NCBI GenBank assembly: GCA_014238125.1
Contig: JABABS010000011.1
Span: 1 to 64,000, forward strand
Reading direction: 5' to 3'
DNA length: 64,000 nucleotides
From: Phycisphaerales bacterium
GTDB taxonomy: Bacteria > Planctomycetota > Phycisphaerae > Phycisphaerales > SM1A02
Shown: positions 1 through 8,385 of the stretch, one piece after another
Layout of the letters: each line of letters begins with the position of its first letter
Position numbering within the stretch: the first letter of the stretch is position 1
Translations under genes and position numbers: made by a program
Notes under the pieces: generated by a model
The model's database searches: none
What the model was told of the DNA's origin: nothing
Seen by the model: the letters and a program-made list of their open reading frames with translations, nothing else

Positions 1-566
1 ATGAGTAGGTCGAGTACATTGACGATGCCGTCGAAGTTGTACCGCTTCGATGGGGCGACATTCATTGGGATAAGGGAACCTTTACGGTTACAAGCCCCAA
101 GACAGCACACCACGATGGCAAGGGTGAACGTGTGGTTCCCATCTTCCCAGAGTTGTTGCCATTACTTGAAGAAGCATTCGACATGGCCGAGGAAGGAACC
201 GAGTACGTGATCCAACGCTACCGCAACCCTACCCAAAACCTACGAACACACATCCAAAGGATCATTCGTAAAGCGGGGGTCGAACCGTGGGTTAAGTTAT
301 GGCAAAACCTCCGTTCTTCAAGGGAAACCGAGTTGGTCGAACGGTTCCCAATTCAAGTAGTGACGGCCTGGCTAGGCAACACTCCAGCGGTTGCAATGAA
401 GCACTATTTACAGGTGACCGACGACCATTGGAAGCGTGCGGTATTGGAAGATACAACACACTCACAGGGTGGCACAGAATGCGCACCAGTACCTAGCGGT
501 TTGGGCATGAATCGCGTTGCATGTGGTTCAGGTGATAAAGTTGTAAGTGTTGACAGTGCAAGAAGA

Positions 567-596
567 AACACCTACACGCAAGAACGTGCAGGTGTT
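567..596 (-). terminator. Hairpin downstream of tRNA-Leu
   Basis: A 12-base stem with one mismatch (AACACCTACACG against CGTGCAGGTGTT) encloses a 6-base loop. It begins 6 bases past the 3' end of the tRNA on the minus strand and is followed on that strand by the T-rich run TTTCTTCTT. This is the form of an intrinsic terminator for the tRNA transcript. Confidence 0.5.
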
Positions 597-601
597 AACA
601 A

Positions 602-687
602 TGCGCGAGAGAGGACTCGAACCTCCACGGGATTTTACTCCCACCAGCACCTCAAGCTGGCGCGTCTGCCAATTCCGCCACTCGCGC
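602..687 (-). tRNA. tRNA-Leu(GAG)
   Basis: On the minus strand an 86-base cloverleaf can be drawn. The acceptor stem pairs GCGCGAG (687-681) with CTCGCGC (609-603), followed by discriminator A at 602. The anticodon stem pairs CCAGC with GCTGG around the loop TTGAGGT, giving anticodon GAG, which reads CUC Leu codons. The long variable arm (GGGAGTAAAATCCC) is typical of class II tRNAs and the T arm contains GGTTCGAGTCC. CCA is not encoded. The integrase remnant lies immediately past its 3' end, the usual attachment site for tyrosine-integrase elements. Confidence 0.95.
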
Positions 688-757
688 TTAAGGGGAGGGA
701 ATTGTAGCAGGGAACAACACCCTCGGCTCCCTTCATCTAGATGTAGAATAGTCGCCA

Positions 758-1444
758 ATGTCTGGTGATATTCTTAAAATTAATGAAATGTTTTCATCTA
801 TTCAAGGTGAGTCAACTTGGGCAGGTCAAGCTTGTACTTTCGTTCGATTACAAGGTTGTCCACTTCGATGTGATTATTGTGATACATCATATGCATTTCA
901 GAAAGGCAGTAAATTCTCGATATCAGAAGTTATTGAGAGAGTAAAAGAATTTAACATTCAAGTTGTGCAAATAACAGGCGGTGAGCCGCTCATTCAGCAA
1001 TCTGTACATAGATTAATTCAACAGTTATGTGATTTGGGTTACACAGTATTGATTGAAACAAGTGGGGTGTGCGATCTTAAGAAGTGTGATCCAAGGGCAC
1101 ACATCATTGTTGATATTAAAACACCAAACAGTGGTGCGCCCAATTCTTTTATTGAATCTAATTACAATTGTCTTGGCAATAAAGACGAAGTGAAATTTGT
1201 CATTACAAATCGTGAGGACTTCGATTGGTCGGTGCAAATCGTAAATGATCGCTCCCTTATCAATATGGTGAAGGCCATTCATTTCTCACCTGTAATGTTT
1301 CAAGAAGGAAATGATGAAGTAGAGGGGTGCGGAGCACTTGATCCGAAATTGCTCTCAAAATGGGTGATAGCAGAAGCGCCCTTTGCACGACTTCAATTGC
1401 AAATACATAAATACATTTGGCCACCAACGACTCGGGGTGTGTAG
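758..1444 (+). CDS. queE: 7-carboxy-7-deazaguanine synthase (radical SAM)
   Basis: QueE converts 6-carboxytetrahydropterin to 7-carboxy-7-deazaguanine in the cytoplasm, on the way to preQ0 and queuosine. The 228-residue product has the QueE opening NEMFSSIQGES (residues 9-19), a CxxxCxxC cluster-binding motif at Cys34/38/41 and the SAM-contacting TGGEP at 73-77. The length fits the family. It is followed 9 bases later by queD, its pathway partner that makes its substrate, so the two are probably co-transcribed. queC, needed for the next step, and folE are not in the window. The start is the first ATG in frame, 70 bases from the divergent tRNA gene. Confidence 0.93.
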   Translation: MSGDILKINEMFSSIQGESTWAGQACTFVRLQGCPLRCDYCDTSYAFQKGSKFSISEVIERVKEFNIQVVQITGGEPLIQQSVHRLIQQLCDLGYTVLIETSGVCDLKKCDPRAHIIVDIKTPNSGAPNSFIESNYNCLGNKDEVKFVITNREDFDWSVQIVNDRSLINMVKAIHFSPVMFQEGNDEVEGCGALDPKLLSKWVIAEAPFARLQLQIHKYIWPPTTRGV

Positions 1445-1453
1445 AGTACTTAG

Positions 1454-1807
1454 ATGCGATTAGAAAAAACATTTCGTTTTGAAGCGGCTCACTGGTTACC
1501 CAATGTTCCTGAAGGACACAAGTGTAGGCGAATGCACGGGCATTCCTTTCGAGTTACAGTTGTTGTTGAAGGAAACATTGATCCAGAGGCAGGATGGCTG
1601 ATGGATTACGGAGTCATTTCAAAAGCTTTTGCACCACTTGATGCTCAACTTGACCATTATTTGTTGAACGAAATAGAGGGCTTAGATAATCCCACAAGTG
1701 AGATCCTCGCTATTTGGATTTGGGATCGGCTCAGCGATGCATTGCCTTCACTTTTCGAAGTAGTAGTAGAAGAGACCTGTACCTGCCGCTGTGTTTATCG
1801 AGGGTGA
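1454..1807 (+). CDS. queD: 6-carboxy-5,6,7,8-tetrahydropterin synthase
   Basis: QueD turns 7,8-dihydroneopterin triphosphate into 6-carboxytetrahydropterin, the substrate of QueE next door. The 117-residue protein belongs to the 6-pyruvoyl-tetrahydropterin synthase fold. The zinc ligands His13, His28 and His30 (AAHWL and MHGHSF) and the catalytic Cys24 are present, as is the LDHYLLNE segment and a terminal VEET motif that anchors the pterin with its Glu. Length is normal for QueD. It ends 22 bases before the stop of the converging nuoC gene; no clear terminator separates them. Confidence 0.93.
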   Translation: MRLEKTFRFEAAHWLPNVPEGHKCRRMHGHSFRVTVVVEGNIDPEAGWLMDYGVISKAFAPLDAQLDHYLLNEIEGLDNPTSEILAIWIWDRLSDALPSLFEVVVEETCTCRCVYRG

Positions 1808-1829
1808 TTGAAACTTGCGTGTTTTGAAT

Positions 1830-2381
1830 TTACACGTCTTCTCGTTCCACAATAGCTAAGTTGACACGTTCTCCTCGTCCCCGCAGTGGGTAGTCTTTTC
1901 TAAGTGGATGGGCGGGGTAATCTTTCCACATTAGAATGCGGCGAAGATCAGGATGATTATGGAATCTAATTCCAAACATATCGAAAATTTCTCTCTCTCT
2001 CCATTCAGCACCTTCCCAGATATCAGTTGATGAAACTAGAAAAAGCGAAGAGTCCTCGGTAATGCCAGAAGTTGGAATTGAGGGGTCAAGGAAAGTTTTA
2101 ACACGAACTCTAGAAGAAGTTTCTGTGTTTGCAAGTATCCACACGACAGCAAAACGCCCAAGTGTTTGTGCAGGGTAGTCAAGATAATCTACGGCAGTCA
2201 CATCACAGAGTAAATCAAAGTTGCAATCAGGATCATCACGAAGAAAGCGTAAGAGGCGATGGACATCCTTTGGATTTGCAATGAGTGATAATTCATCACG
2301 AAAATCAGTTGATCTAAGCGAAAGATCGGAAAGACCATCGCGTACGCGTTTGAGAATATGGTTGTTATCTGTAGTTGACAT
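1830..2381 (-). CDS. nuoC: NADH-quinone oxidoreductase subunit C
   Basis: NuoC is the 30-kDa subunit of the peripheral arm of respiratory complex I, bridging NuoB and NuoD. The 183-residue product shows the family signature EREIFDMFGI (about residues 127-136), followed by HPDLRRILM and DYPLRGRGE near the C terminus. It is a stand-alone nuoC, not fused to nuoD. It is the last gene of a minus-strand run that begins with kdsD, 24 bases after the LptC-like gene, and no other nuo gene is adjacent. nuoB lies about 8 kb away on the other strand, so the complex I genes are split in this genome. Confidence 0.9.
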   Translation of the reverse strand: MSTTDNNHILKRVRDGLSDLSLRSTDFRDELSLIANPKDVHRLLRFLRDDPDCNFDLLCDVTAVDYLDYPAQTLGRFAVVWILANTETSSRVRVKTFLDPSIPTSGITEDSSLFLVSSTDIWEGAEWREREIFDMFGIRFHNHPDLRRILMWKDYPAHPLRKDYPLRGRGERVNLAIVEREDV

Positions 2382-2405
2382 GAGTGCGGGGCATTCTACA
2401 AGAAT

Positions 2406-5390
2406 CTACTGCGTCGAGGAACCTTGTAATCCGTCAATCCTAATTGAATCAATATTAGGATCCATATTCCATACTATGCTCGTAGCGCGAACTGGATATG
2501 GAGTACCTTCTGTCACAATTGCAACTGTTTTGCCAGCGGTTGCAGAAAGTTTCGCAAGACCTGTTTGTAAGTTGTAGTCGAAAGTATCACAATCCACGCG
2601 TCTAGTAGTAGTTGAAACGTACACATTGTTTTCAGCTTTAATCTCTCTGACATCCATGCCACGCATCGTTACAGTAGAGTTATGTAGTTGCGTGCTTGCT
2701 GTCGTGTTTTTTGAAACAGCATCGATGGTATTAGCGGTGAGCATGCCAATCATGCCATCTAGCCCTTTGTGTAGCATTTGTACATTATCAGTCATTTTAA
2801 TACGATACAGATCATCAGAAATACTTGTTGTTCGTAAGTTTCCATCCCATGTAAAGTGTGTAATACCTCTGCCTGCAAGAGATGATTGATGAGTTGTGTT
2901 CAATGGCTTACGATTGTCTCGAATCACAAGTTCGCCATTTCCTACAGCTAAAAGCTCCGAAGTGTCTGTTTCATATTCAATGTGATCGCCGCCAATGTAA
3001 TACAAAACAGGCAGTTCTTCTGGGTGATCTATCTCCCAGAGGCGATGTTCAAACTTCGCTTCATCACGAGCAATTAACCGCTGGAGCCTTCTCTCGTTTT
3101 CCTCTAGTGTTGAATTCGGCAAAGGGTCTTTTGTAAATTCCAACTGTAAGTTTTCACTTTGTATTTCTGTGAGCTCTATTGATGATTGTCGGCTTCTTGC
3201 GATGACGTTGCCGCGAAAATCAATAAGGCCCCCGTCGTCATTGAAATGTTGGTCAATCGCCATCGTATCTTCCCAAGTGGCTCGCATTGAAACATGTTGT
3301 GCTTCTGGGTCATCAATTGTCTCGTCTGGATCTATATTGACAGAAGGGCGTTGCATGCGTTGATCTTGATTCACAAGCAATGGTTGTGTTAAAAATCGAG
3401 CTTGCCCTGGGCCTTCCCAAAGTCCCTTTCCAGTTGAGCGATTAATCTTAAACCTGGCATCATCTCCTCGGTCCATCAGCATTCGCTTATATGCAACAAC
3501 AACATTGCCTTCAAGTTCTGCAATCGATTGATTAATATCTCCGCGAAGTGTGTCGCAAAATGCTCTACCACCATCGTTAAGTAAAACTTGGACATCGCCA
3601 GTGGCTGTCATTTTGTCTGCTTGCATGGAACTAGCAAAATCTTCTGTTTCTTTGTAGCTTGGCGCTTCAACAAATGTCACTTCTGCTCTATCTGCCCAAA
3701 GTGTCTGCGTGTCGCTGATGCCTTTGACATCTCCTGTAGCAATTGCAAGATCAGGAGTTGAGGAACCCTCTCCATCCGATGTAAAAAGGATATCAAGCAT
3801 GTCACAGGTGAGTACGCTTTCCTCAGTCGTCATTCGTATTTCTTTGTTGCAAACAACTTGTTTAAGGATTCCGCCTCCGGTTGTATCCGTTGCGGGAGTC
3901 ATAGTAAAATCAACACCGCCTTCCCATGTAATAGTTGTTTTAACTCCTGCTTCAGGTTGTTGGACCAAGGACCCATTGCCAACAATTTTCCCGACGCCAC
4001 TCTTTTGCGAAAGCCAAAGATGATGTGCGTACGCAGTTGCGTCGTTCATCCCAACAACTACTTGCTGAGAATCATTTCCAAATAAATCTACACGATCCTG
4101 CTCAAGTTCGTAACGAACAATGTTTGCGCGTGCAGACATGTCTGATGCATGATCAATAAGAATTGCTGGTGTGTTTTGCGAACCAAATATTTCAAGCCGA
4201 GTTTCATCTGGGAAAGTTGGAAGTAAAGTTACGTCATCTAGGGGCAACATTGTGAGCCCACCGTTACAAGTTATGACAGTTGGAATAATGTCATCAGGTG
4301 GGACTTGAAAATCTAGTCCTGTCCGTTTCGTTGGTTCGAAGCTTGCTCCTAGAAGAGAGGCTGTGATTGTTGCATTTGCTGATAATGGGTAGCTTGGTTT
4401 ATGAATTGAGGAAGATGCAGTCTTTGTTTGAGAAAACGCAAATGCAATTGTCATCCGATCTCCATGACCCTCCTTCCCCGAAAGAACATCCCCTTGTTTA
4501 ATTAGAACATGATCTGCAAGAGTGAGTAGGTAGTACTGTTCACTCTCTTGAATTGCGCCTGCAGAAATATGATGGTTAGTGATTTTGTTGGAGTTTTGTA
4601 CTCGCGGAGAGTTGTAGGTTAATGTTTTTTGCGTTTTGTTTTGATACAAGGTGATTTTGTCGACCTCTTCTAATCTTAGATACTCTATCCTCCCATTTGT
4701 ATCGTTGAATCGGATAGAGAGTTGCCTTCCAATGAGCGACGAGTGGTCTGCAGAGACAATGCGAACTTCGCTCTTACAGGAAACTTCACCTAGAAAGTTA
4801 TCAAAACTTGCTTCTGGAGTGGTCATAACAATAGCAGGCGTATCAGTGAGCGTATTGATATTTATACCTTCAAATAATTCAATTCGTACATTTCCAAAGA
4901 TGTCACCCGACTCTAATGCTCGATTAGGAGCATTGGCAATTGCAGTATCTCCTGTGATACGCACAACTCGATTTCTACTTAGAAAGAGTTCAACATCAGG
5001 ATCAACCATCTCAATCCAACCAGCTGGCATGTTTGCTGGGGAGGGGTCTAATGAAGTGCAGCGGTATTGCTGCGCGAGATTGCCAACGTCATCTGTTTGT
5101 TGGATCCATCCACCAGAGGAAAGGGCAACGCCAACATCTTGAGAGGTTACTTCAGCAATATCGACAGACTCAGATTGTGCTTCTAATAATGCGACAACGT
5201 CATCACTCGGACTTACATTTCCTTGTGTTGGTTTTCGATCTGAAATTGCAAATAACAAAAGGATGAGAAGCGTGCAAAAAGACCCCGTTACCCCAACAAT
5301 CATCCATATAAGTTTTTTAGTTGCGAACTTGGTTGGGTGTGGTGGTGGTTCGGGGAGTATCGTATTTCTAGGAGATTCATTTGTGCTCAT
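2406..5390 (-). CDS. Giant LptC/LptA-like (OstA-type) envelope protein
   Basis: The 994-residue product starts with a short Pro-rich cytoplasmic segment and one membrane helix (about residues 28-50), then a long beta-rich region with many short phrases such as ATGDVQVLL, ELEGNVVVAY, IDFRGNVIAR and MTDNVQML. These repeats resemble the OstA/LptA jellyroll and the LptC periplasmic domain, which carry lipopolysaccharide from the inner to the outer membrane. Usual LptC is about 190 residues and LptA about 185, so this would be a much longer bridge. Its place directly after kdsC and near kdsD supports a role in LPS export. I infer function from the repeat pattern and context; no catalytic motif is visible. 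Confidence 0.55.
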   Translation of the reverse strand: MSTNESPRNTILPEPPPHPTKFATKKLIWMIVGVTGSFCTLLILLLFAISDRKPTQGNVSPSDDVVALLEAQSESVDIAEVTSQDVGVALSSGGWIQQTDDVGNLAQQYRCTSLDPSPANMPAGWIEMVDPDVELFLSRNRVVRITGDTAIANAPNRALESGDIFGNVRIELFEGININTLTDTPAIVMTTPEASFDNFLGEVSCKSEVRIVSADHSSLIGRQLSIRFNDTNGRIEYLRLEEVDKITLYQNKTQKTLTYNSPRVQNSNKITNHHISAGAIQESEQYYLLTLADHVLIKQGDVLSGKEGHGDRMTIAFAFSQTKTASSSIHKPSYPLSANATITASLLGASFEPTKRTGLDFQVPPDDIIPTVITCNGGLTMLPLDDVTLLPTFPDETRLEIFGSQNTPAILIDHASDMSARANIVRYELEQDRVDLFGNDSQQVVVGMNDATAYAHHLWLSQKSGVGKIVGNGSLVQQPEAGVKTTITWEGGVDFTMTPATDTTGGGILKQVVCNKEIRMTTEESVLTCDMLDILFTSDGEGSSTPDLAIATGDVKGISDTQTLWADRAEVTFVEAPSYKETEDFASSMQADKMTATGDVQVLLNDGGRAFCDTLRGDINQSIAELEGNVVVAYKRMLMDRGDDARFKINRSTGKGLWEGPGQARFLTQPLLVNQDQRMQRPSVNIDPDETIDDPEAQHVSMRATWEDTMAIDQHFNDDGGLIDFRGNVIARSRQSSIELTEIQSENLQLEFTKDPLPNSTLEENERRLQRLIARDEAKFEHRLWEIDHPEELPVLYYIGGDHIEYETDTSELLAVGNGELVIRDNRKPLNTTHQSSLAGRGITHFTWDGNLRTTSISDDLYRIKMTDNVQMLHKGLDGMIGMLTANTIDAVSKNTTASTQLHNSTVTMRGMDVREIKAENNVYVSTTTRRVDCDTFDYNLQTGLAKLSATAGKTVAIVTEGTPYPVRATSIVWNMDPNIDSIRIDGLQGSSTQ

Positions 5391-5403
5391 GCGATGCGTC
5401 CAT

Positions 5404-5934
5404 TCATTGCTGCGCGGTTGTAGATTTCAGTTCGTTGATGGCATCCTGCCAACTTCCTGTTTCTTTCATAATATGTTTAATAGCGTCTCTAACTGCGCCG
5501 CGGCCACCATTTCTAGGTGTGACCCAATTCGCTATGTCTTTGACCTCTTGAGCGGCATCATTAACAGCGATTGCATATCCAACATGTTGCATGACTGCCA
5601 AGTCACCAAGATCATCGCCCACAAAAACGGTGTGTTCTCGCGTCGAGTTGATAGTGCGAAGTGTAGCTTCTAAATCCGCTATTTTATCTTTGCTTCCTTG
5701 AATAACATGCTTGATGCCGAGTTCTTTTGCTCGGGTGTTTACGCAATCTGCTTTGCGGCCGCTAATAAGAATTACTTCATTCCCTGCTCCTAGCCAAAGC
5801 GAAATTCCAAGGCCGTCGTGTACATGGAATTGCTTATTTTCTACACCTGTGATTTGAGAGAAGATGATTGTGCCATCTGTAAGGACGCCATCAACATCAA
5901 GAGCAAGTACTGAAATATTTTCTAGTGTTGTCAT
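5404..5934 (-). CDS. kdsC: 3-deoxy-D-manno-octulosonate 8-phosphate phosphatase
   Basis: KdsC removes phosphate from Kdo-8-phosphate to give Kdo, the sugar linking lipid A to the core. The 176-residue protein is a small HAD phosphatase without a cap: motif I LDVDGVLTDG with nucleophile Asp13 and acid/base Asp15, motif II ISGRK, the Lys in KDKIADLE, and motif IV FVGDDLGDLAVM. Length is normal. The start overlaps the end of the preceding HslV-like gene by 4 bases, so translation is probably coupled. kdsD is two genes upstream and kdsA is at 19783-20625. Confidence 0.9.
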   Translation of the reverse strand: MTTLENISVLALDVDGVLTDGTIIFSQITGVENKQFHVHDGLGISLWLGAGNEVILISGRKADCVNTRAKELGIKHVIQGSKDKIADLEATLRTINSTREHTVFVGDDLGDLAVMQHVGYAIAVNDAAQEVKDIANWVTPRNGGRGAVRDAIKHIMKETGSWQDAINELKSTTAQQ

Positions 5935-6500
5935 ATTGAGAGTTTGAGAACGTCAACAGCTCCGCCACACTGTAAGTTCATGGCAATTGCTGCATTAACA
6001 GCGTCAGTTGCAATAGATTCAATGTCATCTGTTCTGTTATACAGTGTATAAAGTACACCAATTGCGTACTCCCCACCTGACCCGATTGCGTAATAGCGGT
6101 TGAGAGGTGTAACGCCAAGATCAGAAGCCACAGTAAAAATACCCCCGGTATTTGCAATTAAGAATGTAGAGTCCAAATCACCAAAAGGTGAACTGGTATT
6201 CGCTGCTTGGTCATTGACGAATGTGTAATGCTCATGCAATGCTCGCCAAAAATCTAGGAAAAATGTAAATATTTTTCGAGCACTTGAAAGATCTGGCGTG
6301 GGTCTTGTTGAAAGGAAATCGTTGAGAATGTCGTCATACACAGCCCAACCAGCACCTCCAATGAGTGAATCACCTATGCGTCCGACTTTGGTCGCACGTG
6401 CGTTCTCTTGTGGCATGTGTTCAGAATCGCCAAAACTTGTGAGAGTATCAGCAGCCATGACGACTTGGTTTTGTTTTTTAATTGCAACGATTACTGACAT
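5931..6500 (-). CDS. HslV-like Ntn-hydrolase (proteasome-type subunit)
   Basis: The 189-residue product aligns along its length with HslV, the peptidase of the HslUV protease: start SVIVAIKK, then AADT (the Asp matches HslV Asp17 once Met is removed), a Lys in ATKVGRI, IGGAGW, and the C-terminal YAIGSGGEYA box close to HslV's IAIGSGG. HslV uses an N-terminal Thr; here the residue after Met is Ser, which can also serve as an Ntn nucleophile. There is no hslU ATPase in the window. A GGAG ribosome site sits just before the ATG, 3 bases past the kdsD stop, and its end overlaps kdsC by 4 bases. The substrate and any partner are unknown. Confidence 0.7.
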   Translation of the reverse strand: MSVIVAIKKQNQVVMAADTLTSFGDSEHMPQENARATKVGRIGDSLIGGAGWAVYDDILNDFLSTRPTPDLSSARKIFTFFLDFWRALHEHYTFVNDQAANTSSPFGDLDSTFLIANTGGIFTVASDLGVTPLNRYYAIGSGGEYAIGVLYTLYNRTDDIESIATDAVNAAIAMNLQCGGAVDVLKLSI

Positions 6501-6502
6501 GG

Positions 6503-7540
6503 TTACTCCGTGACTACTTTCATCGCGATAAGATCTTGAACATCAATCAAACCGATGGGGTTGTTTTGATCATCTACTACTGGTATTTCATCTACTCGGT
6601 GTTCAGTGACGAGTTGTTTAGCGTCGCGGACAAGTGCGTTTATTGGCAGACGCCTTGGATTTTTAGTTGCAACTTCACCAATAATACATTCCATTGGTTC
6701 TGGATTATCAATCACCAATCTCCGGAGATCACCATCGGTAAAAATTCCGACAAGTTTGTTTTGCTCGTCAACGAGTAAAATTGCGCCTGCTCGGCGTTTA
6801 TTTTCAGTAGGTCGAGCTGTAAGGAGTGCTTTGCCAACAAGGGTAGTCGCTGGTACTGTTGTGAGGTTGTCGCCTACTTTGAATCGTAAAATTTCAGTAA
6901 TTGAACGAAGGCCAGCACCGAGCATGCCACCGGGATGGTGTTTGTGGAAATCATCTGCGGAAAAATTTCTTCTTCTTGAAACAGCAAGACCAAGGGCGTC
7001 TCCAATAGCAAGGGTTGCTGTAGTTGATGCAGTTGGCGCAAGATTTAACGGACACGCTTCGGTAATCTCGCCAGTTGCTAGGTGGACATCAGAAAGTTTT
7101 GCCAGTGGTGAGTCGTTAGAACAAGAAATGCTAATGCGCGGTACGTTGTCAGTTCGTAGAATTGCAGCTAAGTTGAGGACTTCTTCAGTGGTTCCTGAGT
7201 AACTCATTAGAATAACTACGTCATTGCTTTTAATCGAGCCAAGATCGCCATGCACAGCTTCAGCAGGGTGTACAACATGAGACGGTTGACCAATGCTTGA
7301 AAAAGTTGCAGATAGTTTTGCGCCAACTAGGCCGGATTTGCCCATGCCACTAAAAATAACGTGACCTTCGCATGCTTCGAGAATGTCAATTGCTTTGGAC
7401 CAATTCGCAAGAGTCGTTGTGTTTGAAGATATTTCATCCACGATGCGTGTAATCGCATCAGATTCTGCTTGAAGAACATCACAGATAAAGGCGCATTCTG
7501 TGGAAGGAGCGGATTTTTGTTGTGGGCGTGGCATGTTCAT
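6503..7540 (-). CDS. kdsD: D-arabinose 5-phosphate isomerase (SIS plus CBS pair)
   Basis: KdsD/KpsF interconverts ribulose 5-phosphate and arabinose 5-phosphate, the first committed step to Kdo. An N-terminal sugar-isomerase (SIS) domain shows GMGKSGLVGAKLSAT, HPAEAVHGDLG and MSYSGTTEEVL; two CBS domains follow (LLVDEQNKLVGIFTDGDLRR and IPVVDDQNNPIGLIDVQDL). The total of about 345 residues is normal. The open frame extends upstream to 7669, but that would overlap the divergent scpA; I chose the ATG at 7540, with 7534 as an alternative, because it leaves a 43-base divergent promoter region and matches family length. It heads the kdsD-hslV-like-kdsC-lptC-like-nuoC run. Confidence 0.9.
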   Translation of the reverse strand: MNMPRPQQKSAPSTECAFICDVLQAESDAITRIVDEISSNTTTLANWSKAIDILEACEGHVIFSGMGKSGLVGAKLSATFSSIGQPSHVVHPAEAVHGDLGSIKSNDVVILMSYSGTTEEVLNLAAILRTDNVPRISISCSNDSPLAKLSDVHLATGEITEACPLNLAPTASTTATLAIGDALGLAVSRRRNFSADDFHKHHPGGMLGAGLRSITEILRFKVGDNLTTVPATTLVGKALLTARPTENKRRAGAILLVDEQNKLVGIFTDGDLRRLVIDNPEPMECIIGEVATKNPRRLPINALVRDAKQLVTEHRVDEIPVVDDQNNPIGLIDVQDLIAMKVVTE

Positions 7541-7583
7541 AGGGGTTATGATGCAATTGTACCGCAGTAGCGGCATTGTGAAC

Positions 7584-8351
7584 ATGATTTTACACCAAGC
7601 ACAATTTAGAGTCTCATTAGAAGCCTTCGATGGCCCCCTTGACCTACTCCTGTACCTTGTTCGCCGCACAGAAGTGGATATTCAGGATATTGAGATTGCA
7701 AAGGTCACAGACGAGTACCTCGCAGTGCTCCATCACGCCACTTCGATTGATATTGACATGGCAGGCGAGTTTCTTGTGATGGCAGCGACGTTGATTGAGA
7801 TTAAGTCTCGTTCCCTTGTGCCCGCTGATCAACTAAGTGAGGATGGGACTGACGAAACGACTGGTGAATCAAAATTGGATCCCCGTGAGGATTTGATTCG
7901 CCAACTCCTTGCTTTTCAACGAATCCGAACTGCTAGCGAGGAACTCATTAAGAGGAAAGATTTGTTTGCCTTGCGATATCGAGCCCGTGTTCAAATTAAA
8001 GAAGTTGAATTTAAAGAAGAACCTGCACTTGAACTCGAAGATGTGCATATTTTAGATTTAGCAGATGCTTATGAGCATATTGCATCTTCAATCGATTTTG
8101 CTCGCCTAGGTGAACACCGAATTGAAATCGATGATACGCCAATTGAACTTTGCCAAGAAGATTTACTTGATCGATTAGCGCGTTCAAGTAAAGGTATTAT
8201 TAGTTTGAATTCAACTTTTGATGGTCTCAAGACAGTTGAGCGGGTTGGGATGTTTCTTGCAACCCTTGAACTTGTTCGAATAGGGAAAGTTACAGTTGCA
8301 CAGGAATCACAGTGGGGTGAGATTACAATTGTGCAAATCGAGAACGAGTAA
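7584..8351 (+). CDS. scpA: Segregation and condensation protein A
   Basis: ScpA is the kleisin that bridges the SMC ATPase heads in the bacterial condensin used for chromosome segregation. The 255-residue product has the N-terminal signature FDGPLDLLLYLVRR and the segment EFLVMAATLIEIKSRSLVP, both highly typical, and a winged-helix-like C terminus ending in RIGKVTVAQESQWGEITI. The ATG at 7584 is chosen because the family starts a few residues before the FDGPLDLLL motif; upstream in-frame ATGs would run into the kdsD start. ScpB, usually the next gene, is absent: the following gene is rluB on the opposite strand. Confidence 0.92.
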   Translation: MILHQAQFRVSLEAFDGPLDLLLYLVRRTEVDIQDIEIAKVTDEYLAVLHHATSIDIDMAGEFLVMAATLIEIKSRSLVPADQLSEDGTDETTGESKLDPREDLIRQLLAFQRIRTASEELIKRKDLFALRYRARVQIKEVEFKEEPALELEDVHILDLADAYEHIASSIDFARLGEHRIEIDDTPIELCQEDLLDRLARSSKGIISLNSTFDGLKTVERVGMFLATLELVRIGKVTVAQESQWGEITIVQIENE

Positions 8352-8385
8352 TTTGGCGTTTCAGTGAAGTAAAGGTTTTAACTTT

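Larger units (their letters stand above)
1..707 (+). pseudogene. Tyrosine recombinase (phage-type integrase) remnant
   Basis: The frame covering 9-447 matches the C-terminal catalytic half of planctomycete-type integrases: a LRWGDI strand (about 48-65), SPKT (about 93-104), the box-II-like stretch [11 protein letters not shown], then WLGN and KHYLQ carrying the presumed nucleophilic Tyr near 409. In this frame a stop lies at 6-8. The adjoining frame reads TLTMPS just upstream, where relatives (from memory) read GLRCPSE before LRWGD; this suggests a one-base loss near position 33 and replacement of the box-I Arg. The last roughly 35 codons only translate across the antisense of tRNA-Leu and are not real protein. 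The N-terminal half lies outside the window. I read it as a dead integrase left beside its tRNA target; a sequencing error at the indel cannot be excluded. Confidence 0.6.

Noticed and set aside
708-757. preQ1 riboswitch before queE
   Set aside because: Only about 50 bases lie between the tRNA and queE, and no aptamer-like hairpin with an A-rich tail is visible.
528-758. Minus-strand open frame across the tRNA
   Set aside because: It only translates the tRNA-Leu gene; a known kind of false protein.
4651-5142. Plus-strand frame of 163 codons inside the LptC-like gene
   Set aside because: Antisense shadow of a long gene with no recognisable motif or ribosome site.
6606-7202. Plus-strand frame of 198 codons antisense to kdsD
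   Set aside because: kdsD is strongly supported by SIS and CBS motifs; the antisense frame is a shadow.
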